A stretch of 64,000 bases of DNA from a bacterium (GCA_020440605.1 JAGRNT010000001.1:124001-188000); one strand, 5' to 3'. Positions 50,380-58,943 are shown, counted from the first letter of the stretch. A program made the numbers and translations. The notes: generated by a model from the letters alone, not told the origin.

Positions 50380-51663
50380 ATGAACAGATACAGCCTGACC
50401 CGGAGCATCCGCAGACTCCTGCCGCTTGCCATTCTGGCAACGCTTCTGCTGACTGCCTGCAGCCGCGGGGGACGCGGTGAGGCCGGGGCGCCGGCAGCGA
50501 TTGAGGCTCCCGTTGCCAGTGTGAGTGCCGAGGAGGGCACTACTGCGCTGGAGCTGACCGGCACCGTCACGGGCCGGCTGAGCATTCCGTTGTCAACGAA
50601 GCTCATGAGCGAGATCACCATGCTCGAGGTCGAGGAGGGCCAGCGCGTCAGCGAGGGCCAGCTGCTGGTGCGGATTGACGACAGTGACATCCGCGCGATG
50701 CGCAGTGAGGCCGCCGCCTACCGGGCCGAGGCCCGTGCCGCGCTCAGCGAGGTTGAGGCGGTGCGCCGCCAGGCCGAGGCCACCGTGACCCAGGCCAGTG
50801 CCGCGATCAGCCAGGCCGAAGCAGCGCTGGAGGATGCCGAGCGCGATCTCTCCCGCTTCCAGGCACTCTACGAACGCAGCGTCGTCAGCCGTGCCGAGCT
50901 TGACAAGGTGCAGCTCGGGGCAGACCTTGCCAGGCAGAACCTCGAACAGGCCCGGGCCGCACGCAGCCAGGCCGAGGCCGCCGTGGCCCAGGCCGACAGC
51001 CGCAATCCGCAGGTCGAGGCCAAGGAGCAGCAGGCCGGGGCCCGTGACCTGCAGGCCCAGGCACTGCAGGACTACGCCGTGCTGCGCGCCCCCTTCGACG
51101 GCATCGTCAAGGCCCGCTACTTCGAACCCGGCCAGCTCAGCGTACCGGGCCAGCCGATCCTCGTGATCGAGCAGGCCGGGACCCTGCGCGTGCAGCTGGC
51201 GATCCCCGACCATACCGCCATGGGCCTCAGCCCCGGCCAGCGCCTGCAGGTTGCCATCGACGGCCCCGCCGGGCGTGAACTGCGCGAGGGCACGCTCGTG
51301 GTGCTCGGTGCCAGTGCCGACCCCGCCAGCCGCAGCGTGCCGGCGGAACTGGAACTTGACGACGCCGACGGCCTGCTCAGCGGGCAGTTCGTGCGCGTGC
51401 TGGTCCCGAGCGGCACGAGCCGCATCCTCTGGGTGCCGGAGAACGCGGTTGTCAGCGACGGTGAGGAATTCCACGTCTGGCGCGTCTCCTCCGGCGGCCT
51501 CCTGACCCGCGCCGCCGTCGAACCGGGCCGCCGCATGGAGGGCCGCGTGGAGATCCTGCGCGGCCTGAGCGAGGGTGAGCGCGTCGTCAGCGATCCGCCG
51601 CCCGGACTGTACGCCGGGGCACGCGTGGCCGGAGCAGGCGCTCCGGCGACGGAGGGCCACTAA
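50380..51663 (+). CDS. RND efflux periplasmic adaptor (AcrA-type)
   Basis: The ATG at 50380 has GGAGG 6 nt upstream; an open extension to 50272 lacks a ribosome site. The 427-residue lipoprotein has the lipobox ATLLLTAC. The core shows the two barrel-sandwich halves (GRLSIPLSTKLMSEITMLEV and ALQDYAVLRAPFDGIVKARY), a long coiled-coil hairpin (about 110-220, many A-E-A/Q heptads) and the beta-barrel/membrane-proximal domains. It connects the RND pump just downstream (stop and start 1 nt apart) with an outer-membrane factor that is not encoded here. Confidence 0.92.
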   Translation: MNRYSLTRSIRRLLPLAILATLLLTACSRGGRGEAGAPAAIEAPVASVSAEEGTTALELTGTVTGRLSIPLSTKLMSEITMLEVEEGQRVSEGQLLVRIDDSDIRAMRSEAAAYRAEARAALSEVEAVRRQAEATVTQASAAISQAEAALEDAERDLSRFQALYERSVVSRAELDKVQLGADLARQNLEQARAARSQAEAAVAQADSRNPQVEAKEQQAGARDLQAQALQDYAVLRAPFDGIVKARYFEPGQLSVPGQPILVIEQAGTLRVQLAIPDHTAMGLSPGQRLQVAIDGPAGRELREGTLVVLGASADPASRSVPAELELDDADGLLSGQFVRVLVPSGTSRILWVPENAVVSDGEEFHVWRVSSGGLLTRAAVEPGRRMEGRVEILRGLSEGERVVSDPPPGLYAGARVAGAGAPATEGH

Positions 51664-51664
51664 A

Positions 51665-54600
51665 ATGGATGACAAGCACAGGGATGTGCCTCGCGCGGAC
51701 AGCACGTCGCAGACTGACCAGCTTGAACCCAGTGTCAACCCGCGCCTGAACATCGGCGGGCTGATCGCCCAGACCTTCATTGACAACAAGACGACCTTCC
51801 TCGTGATGGTCGCGGCCTTCATCTTCGGCCTGTTCGCGCTGTTCGTGACCCCACGCGAGGAGAACCCGCAGATCAGCGTGCCCGCCGTCAACGTGATCAT
51901 TCCCTTCCCCGGCGCCTCCCCCCAGGAGATCGAGAACCTCGTCACCAAGCCGATGGAGCGCCGGATCTGGAACATCAAGGGCATCGAGCATGTCTACTCG
52001 ATCAGCTACCCGGACTTCGCCGTCGTCACCGCCCAGTTCCTCGTCGGTGAGGAGCAGGAGCAGTCCGTCTTCAAGGTCTACAACCAGGTCTATTCCAACC
52101 TGGACAGCCTCCCGGCCGGGGCCCAGCAGCCGCTGATCAAGCCCGTTGACATCAACGACGTGCCGATCGTCGCCATCACGCTGTTCAGCAGCGAGCATGA
52201 CACGCATGCGCTGCGCAGCGCCGCCGAACGGCTGGAGCAGGGCCTGCGCGAGGTGCCGGGCACGAGCTCCAGCGTGATCGTCGGCGGTGACGGCCGCCAG
52301 ATCACCATCGAGCTGGACCCGGTGCGCAGTGCGGCCTTCGGGATCGACCCGCAGATGATCGCCAATGCGCTGCAGGGTGCCAACGTGCGCCTGCCGGCGG
52401 ACCGCCTCGAAATGGGCGGCGAACGCCTACTGGTGCGCAGCGGCCAGTTCCTGCGCAATGCCGCGGACGTCGGCGCCACGGTGCTGACAACGCGTGGCAG
52501 CGGTGTGCCGCTCTACCTGCGTGACGTGGCGACGATCAGCGACGGTCCGGCGGAACAGAGCAATGTCAGCCGCCTGAGCTTCGGCCCGCATGTCAGCCAC
52601 ATCGGCGATGCCGGGCACGGCCTGCGCGGCGGCTTCAGCGGCCCCGCTCCGCAACTCTCCGGACGCAGCTTCAATGCGGTCACCCTGGCCGTTGCCAAAC
52701 AGAAGGGCACGAACGCCGTATTGATCTCCGAGTCCGTGATCGAGCGCATGGACGAGCTCGGTCCGCTGCTGCTGCCAGAGGGCACCGGCTGGCTGATCAC
52801 GCGTGACGACGGCGAGGGTGCCAACCACGCCGTCAACGAACTGATCACCCACCTCAGCTGGGCGATCGTGATCGTGCTCGGGCTTTTGCTGCTGGCGCTC
52901 GGCTGGCGCGACGCCGCGGTGGTGGCGCTCGCCATCCCGCTCACGCTGCTCGTCACGCTCGGGATCGGCTTCCTCGCCGGGCAGACCATCAACCGCATCA
53001 CGCTCTTCGCGCTGATCCTCAGCCTCGGCCTGCTGGTTGACGACGCGATCGTCGTCGTCGAGAACATCCACCGCCACCTGAAGATGCGCCCGCCGGGCCA
53101 GAGCCGGATCCGCACCTGCGTGATGGCCGTCAACGAAATCAGCAGCCCGACGATCTACGCCACCTTCACGGTCGTGCTCTCGATGATCCCGATGGCCTTC
53201 GTGACCGGGATGATGGGCCCCTACATGGCCCCGATTCCCTTCAACGTGCCGGTGGCGATGATCGTCAGCCTGATCGTGGCCTTCAAGGTCACGCCCTATC
53301 TGGCCCTGCGCTGGCTGAAGGCCGATGCCCACGCCGCGCCTGCCCCGGAAGGCAAGCCTGACGACGCGCATTCCGCAGCCCATGGCGCTGACCCGAAGCT
53401 GCTGGCCTTCTACAATCGCATGCTCGGCCCGCTGATTGACAGTAAGCCCCGCCGCGCCCTGCTGTTCACTGTGCTCGTGATCGCGCTGCTCGTAAGCTTC
53501 ACCTTCCCGGTACTGCAGTGGGTCAAGTTCCGCATGCTGCCGAAGGCCAACAAGAACACCTTCCTCGTGACCCTCGACATGCCGGCCGGTACCAGCCTGA
53601 GCGCCACCGACAGCCTGGTGCGCGAACTCGAGGAGCGCCTGCTGGCGCATCCCGAGGTCAACTCGCTCGTGACCACGGTCGGCACCGGCAGCGTGATCGA
53701 CTTCAACGGCCTGCTGCGCGGCACCTCCTTCCGCAGTGATGCGGCCCAGGCGGACATCCGTGTCAACCTGACCCCCAAGGAGGAGCGCAGCATTGCCAGC
53801 GAGGCGATCGTCTTCAACATCCGTCCGGAGCTGGCTGCGCTCGCCGCTGAGAGCCAGGCGATCCTCAAGCTCGTGGAGGACCCGCCGGGACCGCCGGTGC
53901 GGGCCACGGTGCTGGCCGAGATCTACGGCCCCTACGGCGAGGGCCAGCGCGAGGCCGTTGCCAGCGTGCGTGAGCTCTATGCCTCCACGGACGCGGTGGT
54001 GGACATTGACGACACCGTCAGCACGGCGGCGCGCGAACTGCGCATCGAGGTCGACCGCGAGCGCGCCGAGCGCAGCGGCCTGCGTTCAGCGGACGTCGCC
54101 ACCGCGCTGTATGCGGCACTGGCCGGCTATGAGATCACCGCGCTGCATGACCCCGCGGGTACGGTGCAGACCCCGGTGGTGCTGCGCTTCCCACCCGCAT
54201 ACCGCAGCCGGCTATCGGATCTTGACAACGTGGTGCTGCCCTCTCCCTCCGGCAACATCCCGCTTTCGGCGGTGACCCGCATGCGCGAGGGGGAGGCCCT
54301 GCGCCCGATCCACCACAAGGACCTGCGCCAGGTGAGCTATGTCTACGGCGAGATGGCGGGGCGCTCCAGCGTCTATGCGATCTTCGACATGATGGCCAAG
54401 CTGAAGCAGCAGCCGCTGCCGCCGGCCTATGAACTGGTCTGGGAGGGCGAGTGGGACCTGACGCTCAAGGTCTTCCGCGACCTCGGCATGGCGATGGGCG
54501 TGGCGATCATCCTGATCTACCTGCTGATGGTCGGGCGCTTCCACAGCTTCACGGACCCGCTCGTGATCCTCGGCGCGGTGCCGCTGACGATGCTCGGCGT

Positions 54601-54970
54601 GCTGCCCGGCTTCGCACTGCTTGGCAACTTCGACATCTACTTCTCGGCAACGGGCATGATCGGCGTGATCGCGCTGGCCGGGATCGTGGTGCGCAACTCG
54701 ATCATCCTGATTGAGTTCATCCAGGATGCGCTGAATGAGGGCGTGCCGCTCCGGGAAGCGGTGATCCTCGCCGGGGCGATCCGTACCCGCCCGATCGTGC
54801 TCACGGCGCTGGCGGCGATCGCGGGCATGCTCGTGGTGGTGACGGACCCGGTCTGGAGCGGCCTGAGCTGGGCGCTCCTGTTCGGCATCCTCGCCAGCAC
54901 CACGCTCTCACTGCTGGTGATCCCGCTGCTGTACTACATCGCCAAGGAAAAAACCGGAGGTCAGGCGTAA
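51665..54970 (+). CDS. RND-family efflux transporter (AcrB/MdtB-like)
   Basis: From the ATG at 51665 the protein has 1101 residues with 12 helices in the RND arrangement. Recognisable segments are PREENPQISVPAVNVIIPFP near the N-terminus, FVQFAL-like helix 4 LFALILSLGLLVDDAIVVVE with the DD proton relay, VNEISSPTIYATFTVVLSMI, and the second-half GMIGVIALAGIVVRNSIILI in helix 10. It is longer than the usual ~1040 because of a hydrophilic insert after helix 6 (about residues 555-575, DAHAAPAPEGKPDD). The last five codons (GGQA and the stop) are contributed by the first hairpin module of a repeat array, whose GTAA loop supplies the TAA stop. Substrates are unknown; the group exports drugs, detergents or lipids. 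Confidence 0.92.
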   Translation: MDDKHRDVPRADSTSQTDQLEPSVNPRLNIGGLIAQTFIDNKTTFLVMVAAFIFGLFALFVTPREENPQISVPAVNVIIPFPGASPQEIENLVTKPMERRIWNIKGIEHVYSISYPDFAVVTAQFLVGEEQEQSVFKVYNQVYSNLDSLPAGAQQPLIKPVDINDVPIVAITLFSSEHDTHALRSAAERLEQGLREVPGTSSSVIVGGDGRQITIELDPVRSAAFGIDPQMIANALQGANVRLPADRLEMGGERLLVRSGQFLRNAADVGATVLTTRGSGVPLYLRDVATISDGPAEQSNVSRLSFGPHVSHIGDAGHGLRGGFSGPAPQLSGRSFNAVTLAVAKQKGTNAVLISESVIERMDELGPLLLPEGTGWLITRDDGEGANHAVNELITHLSWAIVIVLGLLLLALGWRDAAVVALAIPLTLLVTLGIGFLAGQTINRITLFALILSLGLLVDDAIVVVENIHRHLKMRPPGQSRIRTCVMAVNEISSPTIYATFTVVLSMIPMAFVTGMMGPYMAPIPFNVPVAMIVSLIVAFKVTPYLALRWLKADAHAAPAPEGKPDDAHSAAHGADPKLLAFYNRMLGPLIDSKPRRALLFTVLVIALLVSFTFPVLQWVKFRMLPKANKNTFLVTLDMPAGTSLSATDSLVRELEERLLAHPEVNSLVTTVGTGSVIDFNGLLRGTSFRSDAAQADIRVNLTPKEERSIASEAIVFNIRPELAALAAESQAILKLVEDPPGPPVRATVLAEIYGPYGEGQREAVASVRELYASTDAVVDIDDTVSTAARELRIEVDRERAERSGLRSADVATALYAALAGYEITALHDPAGTVQTPVVLRFPPAYRSRLSDLDNVVLPSPSGNIPLSAVTRMREGEALRPIHHKDLRQVSYVYGEMAGRSSVYAIFDMMAKLKQQPLPPAYELVWEGEWDLTLKVFRDLGMAMGVAIILIYLLMVGRFHSFTDPLVILGAVPLTMLGVLPGFALLGNFDIYFSATGMIGVIALAGIVVRNSIILIEFIQDALNEGVPLREAVILAGAIRTRPIVLTALAAIAGMLVVVTDPVWSGLSWALLFGILASTTLSLLVIPLLYYIAKEKTGGQA

Positions 54971-55128
54971 GCCTGACAAGGAGGTCAGCTGTAAAGCTGA
55001 CAAGGAGGTCAGCTGTAAAGCTGACAACGGAGGTCGAGCGCAAGCTCGGCGTGGAGGTCCGGCGCAAGCCGGGCTTGGAGGTCCGGAGCCATCCGGACAA
55101 CGGAGCTGCGGTACTTGTTACCGCACAA
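54956..55128 (+). repeat. Seven-module hairpin array at the 3' end of the RND pump gene
   Basis: Seven units begin GGAG(G/C) at 54956, 54980, 55004, 55029, 55053, 55077 and 55102. Their stems are TCAGGC/GCCTGA, TCAGCT/AGCTGA (twice), CGAGC/GCTCG, CCGGC/GCCGG, TCCGGA/TCCGGA and TGCGGTA/TACCGCA, with 4-5 nt loops (GTAA, GCAA, GCCA, CTTGT). Most units end in ACAA. Arms differ between units but complementarity is kept every time. The first unit overlaps the coding end and provides the TAA stop codon in its loop. Confidence 0.85.
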
Positions 55129-55156
55129 TGAGCGGGAGGAGCACACCGAGTTCTCC

Positions 55157-55183
55157 ACCACAGAGGGCACAGGGAGCACAGAG
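55157..55183 (+). repeat. ACCACAGAGG-type word repeat
   Basis: ACCACAGAGGGCACAGGG followed by AGCACAGAG resembles the dispersed CACAGAG sequences known from many environmental genomes. Related words occur inverted at 55949-55974 and at both ends of 62281-62383. Confidence 0.45.
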
Positions 55184-55214
55184 CACATCGTCCATATCCG
55201 CCTGAGACAATATG

Positions 55215-55220
55215 TATACT
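55215..55220 (+). promoter_or_regulatory. Putative -10 box before the barstar-like gene
   Basis: TATACT is followed by 10 nt and the ATG at 55231, with no ribosome site, again a near-leaderless arrangement. Confidence 0.3.
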
Positions 55221-55230
55221 GGCTAGTTTC

Positions 55231-55710
55231 ATGACAGATCAAAACCTACCGAAAGATGAAAAAATGATGGACCAAATGAGGTCACTGGTTCAAGCACTTC
55301 AGCAATCCAAATTCAAACGGATTTTCTTACCAGAAGCGGCCGCCTGTTTCGAACACCCAACCACGTTACAGTACATTCTCAAGGAAGAGTTTGACTATGG
55401 AATGGTCTGGATCGACAGGCATAGAACCATTTCCAGTTTACAGACACTTTTTGAGGCATACGATGCCTCATTGCGACTATATTGGTTTGGAAGGAAGGAT
55501 CTTCATTGGGACCGATTGATAGATGAGCTACGAGACACATTGCCAGCCGAAGGTAAGGGCTGCGTTTTCCTGTTCAGTGATCTCGAGGAGTTCCGCAAGC
55601 AAGATCCGGAAAACTTCAACTACAACAGAGCAATGTTGAAGTCCCTTAGTATCGAATTGGATTCTGAAGGTGGTTTTCAGCTTCTTACGGTTTTCAATAC
55701 TTATGAATAG
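55231..55710 (+). CDS. Barstar-like (barnase-inhibitor fold) protein, orphan
   Basis: The 159-residue protein is lower in GC than its surroundings. Residues from about 53 on follow the barstar order: a strand GMVWIDRHR, a helix SSLQTLFEAYDASLRL, the loop YWFGRKDLHWDRLIDEL (barstars have a YYG-N-DALWDCL-type segment here), a strand CVFLFSDLEEF, a helix NYNRAMLKSLSIEL and a last strand FQLLTVFNT. Barstars bind and inhibit secreted ribonucleases of the barnase type. The first 50 residues are an extra acidic/helical extension. No ribonuclease or polymorphic toxin gene is adjacent. It could be a stand-alone immunity gene or a regulator with a barstar fold; the assignment is motif inference. Confidence 0.6.
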   Translation: MTDQNLPKDEKMMDQMRSLVQALQQSKFKRIFLPEAAACFEHPTTLQYILKEEFDYGMVWIDRHRTISSLQTLFEAYDASLRLYWFGRKDLHWDRLIDELRDTLPAEGKGCVFLFSDLEEFRKQDPENFNYNRAMLKSLSIELDSEGGFQLLTVFNTYE

Positions 55711-56116
55711 CACTGATTTCGTTTCCATCCTCGCGGACTAGATTGCCAACACGAAGAGATTGTAAGTTGCAGTTTACTCAAATAACAGTTTTCTGCTCAG
55801 CGGCCAATCCGATACTCTTCTCACGATTGTGTCTCATGCGCTCGCTCTGTTCCACCGCCCCACATACCCCGTACCGGCGGCGCCCCGCGACGCCTGGGAG
55901 AGTATGCCGCGATGTCCGCATTGCCAACGATCCATCCCATCCCAATAACTCTGTGTCCTCTGAGTCTCTGTGTTTGATCCGCATCCGCCGGTCCGCCAGC
56001 TCTCGGATTAAACTTCAGAGTTGATCGTCACAGCCTTGATTGTTCCGGTCAGTTACACACTGTCCGTGCTGATGATCCAGAAACTTCTCACTTCCGCAAG
56101 GTGGTGTGCGGACTTA
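55711..56116. other. Gene-free stretch between the barstar-like gene and the small membrane ORF
   Basis: About 400 bp with no supported reading frame. The only recognisable element is CTCTGTGTCC-TCTGAGTC-TCTGTGTT (55949-55974), the inverse of the CACAGAG-type word at 55157. Confidence 0.5.
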
Positions 56117-56296
56117 TCACCAGCGGTCGCCATCATCTTCATAGTCCCGGGAAATGCTGTCGTATTTCATCTGCGCCTTCAATGCTGGCAGGAACAGCAC
56201 CAGGAACGCCAAAACAGCCAGAAGCAACAATCCTCCAATGGCCCAACGCAGGACCGAAGAAGTTTCTTGCATTCCGTCCTTCCCCTGAATTGCCAT
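56117..56296 (-). CDS. Small single-pass membrane protein (59 aa), unknown function
   Basis: On the minus strand an ATG at 56296 opens a 59-codon frame ending TGA at 56117-56119. It has a polar, Gly/Ser-containing N-terminus, one clear membrane helix (WAIGGLLLLAVLAFLVLFL, about 18-36), a Lys after it (PALKAQMKYD) and an acidic tail (RDYEDDGDRW). The composition is that of a real small membrane protein rather than a random frame. No Shine-Dalgarno is visible, so expression is unproven. It lies directly upstream of the tRNA-Val gene region in a repeat-rich tract. Confidence 0.4.
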   Translation of the reverse strand: MAIQGKDGMQETSSVLRWAIGGLLLLAVLAFLVLFLPALKAQMKYDSISRDYEDDGDRW

Positions 56297-56356
56297 AGGA
56301 ATCAGATTGGTGCTATGGAGATATTGTTCCAGGGCTGACAGTCATGTGGAGATAAA

Positions 56357-56433
56357 TGGTGGGCGCTACAGGATTCGAACCTGTGACCTCATCGGTGTGA
56401 ACGATGCGCTCTAGCCAACTGAGCTAAGCGCCC
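56357..56433 (-). tRNA. tRNA-Val (anticodon CAC)
   Basis: The minus-strand sequence folds as a full tRNA. The acceptor GGGCGCT pairs with AGCGCCC, the D-arm has TTAGCTCAGTTGGCTAGAGC, the anticodon stem CATCG/CGATG encloses TTCACAC (anticodon CAC, GUG codons), and the T-arm carries GGTTCGAATCC. The CCA end is encoded. CATAAT/TAATAT near 56465-56472 upstream may be its -10. A GACGGG/CCCGTC hairpin lies just upstream (56445-56460). Confidence 0.95.
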
Positions 56434-56738
56434 CCGGGAAAGTCCCGTCCATCTGACGGGAGGGATATTATGCCAGAAAAACGGGGGAATGGGAACAGAT
56501 CGCAGAAAGCGGAGAGCTGGAAGCCGACCCGCTGGTCTGGACCAACTCGAGCTACCCGCACCGAGTCTGCTCCCTGTTCTCCGCTTTCTGCCCCCCACTT
56601 CATCAGTTACACTGATGAAGCGCACAGGGCGCACTCAGTCCGCGAGAAGGGAATGTCCCGCCTGACCAATCTGCCCGAGATGCATTGTTACGACACTTCG
56701 GGACCGCCATGCGGACAGCGGCAATATCGGAGGTCGTA

Positions 56739-58307
56739 ATGACGAATGAACTACCCGCCGGCGCAAACCTCGAGTTCGCGCGCAAACAGGCCAAGCAGCT
56801 CCTGAAGCAGCTCAAGGCCGCGGAGCCGGAAGCCCTGGCGCTGGCCGCAGCCCACCACCCGCAGCCGCCTGAGTCCGCCTGGCAGCTCAGCGATGCCCAG
56901 TTGATCATCGCCCGGCAGTACGGCCATGAATCCTGGCCGAAGCTCAGGGAAGCGATCGAGGACCAGCGACCGATCGCCGAGCAGGCCAGGGCCTTCATTG
57001 ACAGCATGTTCGGCTGGCAGGATGCGCGCTACACGCGGATCATCAGGGAGCATCCGCATGTGGCCAGCTTCGACATCGCCTGCCAGGTCTGCTGTGGTGA
57101 CCACACCGCCCTGGCTGCCCTGCTGGCCTCCGACCCGGATGCCGCGCAGCGCAGATTCGCCCCGCTGGACCGCGAGCTGATCATCTACGCCAGCTACTCA
57201 ATGATGCACACCCTCGGCGAGCCCTACCGCTCCGGCCTGCTGCGCTGCGTGGAGCTGCTGCTCGCGCACGGCGCTGATCCCAACGCGGCCTATGACGAAG
57301 GTGGCACCTGGGCCGGAGCGATGCAGACCTGCCTCTACGGTGCCACCGGGCATGGCAACTTCCCGGCGCTGGCCCGCCTGCTGCTGGAGGCCGGGGCTGA
57401 CCCGAATGACAACGAATGCATGTGGCATACCCCGCAGTTCATGTACGAGGAATGCCTCGCCCTGCTGCTGGAGTACGGTGGCAGGCCCAACCGCAGGAGC
57501 GAGCAGTGGGGCAATACCCCGCTCTACTTCCTGCTGGGGCATCGCACGAATGACAAGGGCTACGACACCGCGATGCGCGGCGTGAACTGGCTGCTGGAAC
57601 ACGGTGGCGATCCGAATGTGCCGAGCTATGAATGGCAGGAGAATGCCCTGCAGCTCGCCGTGCGCCTGCACCACCGCCCGGATGTGGTCGAATCCCTGCT
57701 GAAGCACGGCGCGGACGGGAGCTACAGGCGCGCGGACGGCTGCGACAGCTGGCAACTGGCGTTGCGCAGCGGCAACCGGGATGCGATCAGGCTGCTGCGC
57801 GAGCACGGCTTTGCCCACGCTGAGGATGAACTGCTGGACAGCTACCTGCTGGCGGTGATGACCGCCGACGCGCAGACCGCCGGGGAGATCATCGCCGCCA
57901 GTCCGCAGCTGCTGGCTGAGCTGGGCAAGCACGGGCCGGACAGCTTCTGCGATGCGGCGGAGCGCGGCCAGACCGAGGTTGTCAGGGTGATGCTTGCCAA
58001 CGGCTGGGATGTGGCGATGACGGACGAATGGGGGCGCCAGCCCCTGCACTGCGCCGCCCTGCGCGGCTTCGCGGATCTCGTCAGGCTGCTGCTTGAGGCC
58101 GGTGCCCCGCTCGACCAGCACGACAAGCTGTATAACGGCGCCCCGATCGGCTGGGCCCTGCACGGCGCGATCGAGATGCCGGCCGAGGATGGTAACTATC
58201 TGTCAGTGGTCGAGCAGATCGTGGCCGCCGGCGGGCTGGACTTTGCCAACGACCGCGCCTGGGCCGAGCGTGATGTCGCCAAGGTGCGCGAGAAGTACGG
58301 GAAATAA
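56739..58307 (+). CDS. Ankyrin-repeat protein with N-terminal helical domain
   Basis: The ATG at 56739 has CGGAGG 5 nt upstream and is preferred to an in-frame ATG at 56685. The 522-residue protein has an N-terminal helical region (ELPAGANLEFARKQAKQLLKQLK ... SDAQLIIARQYGHESWPKL) typical of a group of bacterial ankyrin proteins, then roughly nine to eleven ankyrin repeats (about 170-480). Examples are LLLAHGADPNAAYDEGG, LLLEAGADPNDNE, LLEHGGDPNVPSYEW and LLKHGADGSYRRADG, ending GRQPLHCAALRGFADLVRLL. No signal peptide is present, so it is cytosolic. It is a protein-binding scaffold of unknown partner. A 118-bp inverted-repeat element follows the stop codon. Confidence 0.85.
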   Translation: MTNELPAGANLEFARKQAKQLLKQLKAAEPEALALAAAHHPQPPESAWQLSDAQLIIARQYGHESWPKLREAIEDQRPIAEQARAFIDSMFGWQDARYTRIIREHPHVASFDIACQVCCGDHTALAALLASDPDAAQRRFAPLDRELIIYASYSMMHTLGEPYRSGLLRCVELLLAHGADPNAAYDEGGTWAGAMQTCLYGATGHGNFPALARLLLEAGADPNDNECMWHTPQFMYEECLALLLEYGGRPNRRSEQWGNTPLYFLLGHRTNDKGYDTAMRGVNWLLEHGGDPNVPSYEWQENALQLAVRLHHRPDVVESLLKHGADGSYRRADGCDSWQLALRSGNRDAIRLLREHGFAHAEDELLDSYLLAVMTADAQTAGEIIAASPQLLAELGKHGPDSFCDAAERGQTEVVRVMLANGWDVAMTDEWGRQPLHCAALRGFADLVRLLLEAGAPLDQHDKLYNGAPIGWALHGAIEMPAEDGNYLSVVEQIVAAGGLDFANDRAWAERDVAKVREKYGK

Positions 58308-58326
58308 ACCTGAGATCAGTCACGCC

Positions 58327-58444
58327 GGAGGCCAGACCCATGGTCTGGCAGGTAGCCAGTGCCATGCACTGGCATTAGCTCTGATGTATCAGGTTTCATC
58401 ATTCCATGGGAATGATTTCCTGCCAGACCATGGGTCTGGCCTCC
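58327..58444. repeat. 118-bp palindromic element with perfect 26-bp terminal inverted repeats
   Basis: The 26-bp sequence at 58327-58352 (starting GGAGGCCAGACC) is the exact reverse complement of 58419-58444. Each end is itself near-palindromic (CCAGACC-CATG-GTCTGG). Two more hairpins lie inside: GCCAGTGCCATGCACTGGC at about 58355-58373 and ATCATTCCATGGGAATGAT at about 58398-58416. The right end forms TAGGAGG with the stop codon of the pentapeptide gene, so the element sits exactly between two gene ends. It is MITE-like but encodes nothing. Confidence 0.8.
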
Positions 58445-58935
58445 TACTCACTCAGATCCGCGCCTGCGAGGCTCGCGCCGGAGAGGTCACAGCCCTCCAG
58501 GCGCGCGCCGCGCAAGTCGGCATTGTCAAGTACGGCTCCCGTGAGACCGGCATTGCGCAGGTCCGCCCCGCGCAGATCCGCATCCTGCAGATTCGCCCCG
58601 CTGAGGTCGGCATTGCGCAGGTCGGCATCGCGCAGGTCACGCCCGCGGAGCTGCGCTCCGTGCAGGATCACCCCGCGCAGGTCACGACCCCGCAGCTCCT
58701 CCTGCACCTGCACATGGCCGCCGCCGCTGCGTTCACGCGGCAGGCCCGTGCGCGCCAGCTGCTCAATGCTCGCGCGCGAGATGCGGCGTTCGTGGCGCAC
58801 GACCTCCATGTCGCGGTACACCAGCCGGCCCTCGCTGCAGAGCTGCTGCAGGCGCTGGCGTCTGAGCGGCCGGCCCGTCAGCCGTGACAGCAGCTCCGCC
58901 GCCTCAGTGCTTGTCAGCCAGTCCCTGTCCATCAC
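58444..58935 (-). CDS. Putative DNA-binding domain fused to pentapeptide repeats
   Basis: The 163-residue protein joins two modules. Residues 1-62 resemble an excisionase/MerR-like helix-turn-helix with wing: [19 protein letters not shown], then [19 protein letters not shown] and [15 protein letters not shown]. Residues about 82-163 are pentapeptide repeats of the A(D/N)LxG type ([37 protein letters not shown]), which form a right-handed quadrilateral beta-helix that can mimic DNA. A Gly-rich linker (66-78) separates them. It lies 8 nt downstream of the larger pentapeptide gene on the same strand, so they are co-transcribed. The stop codon TAG runs straight into the GGAGG repeat end. A DNA-binding role is inferred; it could also regulate the partner protein. 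Confidence 0.72.
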   Translation of the reverse strand: MMDRDWLTSTEAAELLSRLTGRPLRRQRLQQLCSEGRLVYRDMEVVRHERRISRASIEQLARTGLPRERSGGGHVQVQEELRGRDLRGVILHGAQLRGRDLRDADLRNADLSGANLQDADLRGADLRNAGLTGAVLDNADLRGARLEGCDLSGASLAGADLSE

Positions 58936-58943
58936 AGCACCAC

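Noticed and set aside
55743..56338. Plus-strand ORFs of 93 and 105 residues after the barstar-like gene
   Set aside because: No ribosome sites, odd composition and no domain. The minus-strand 59-residue membrane frame in part of this interval is more convincing.
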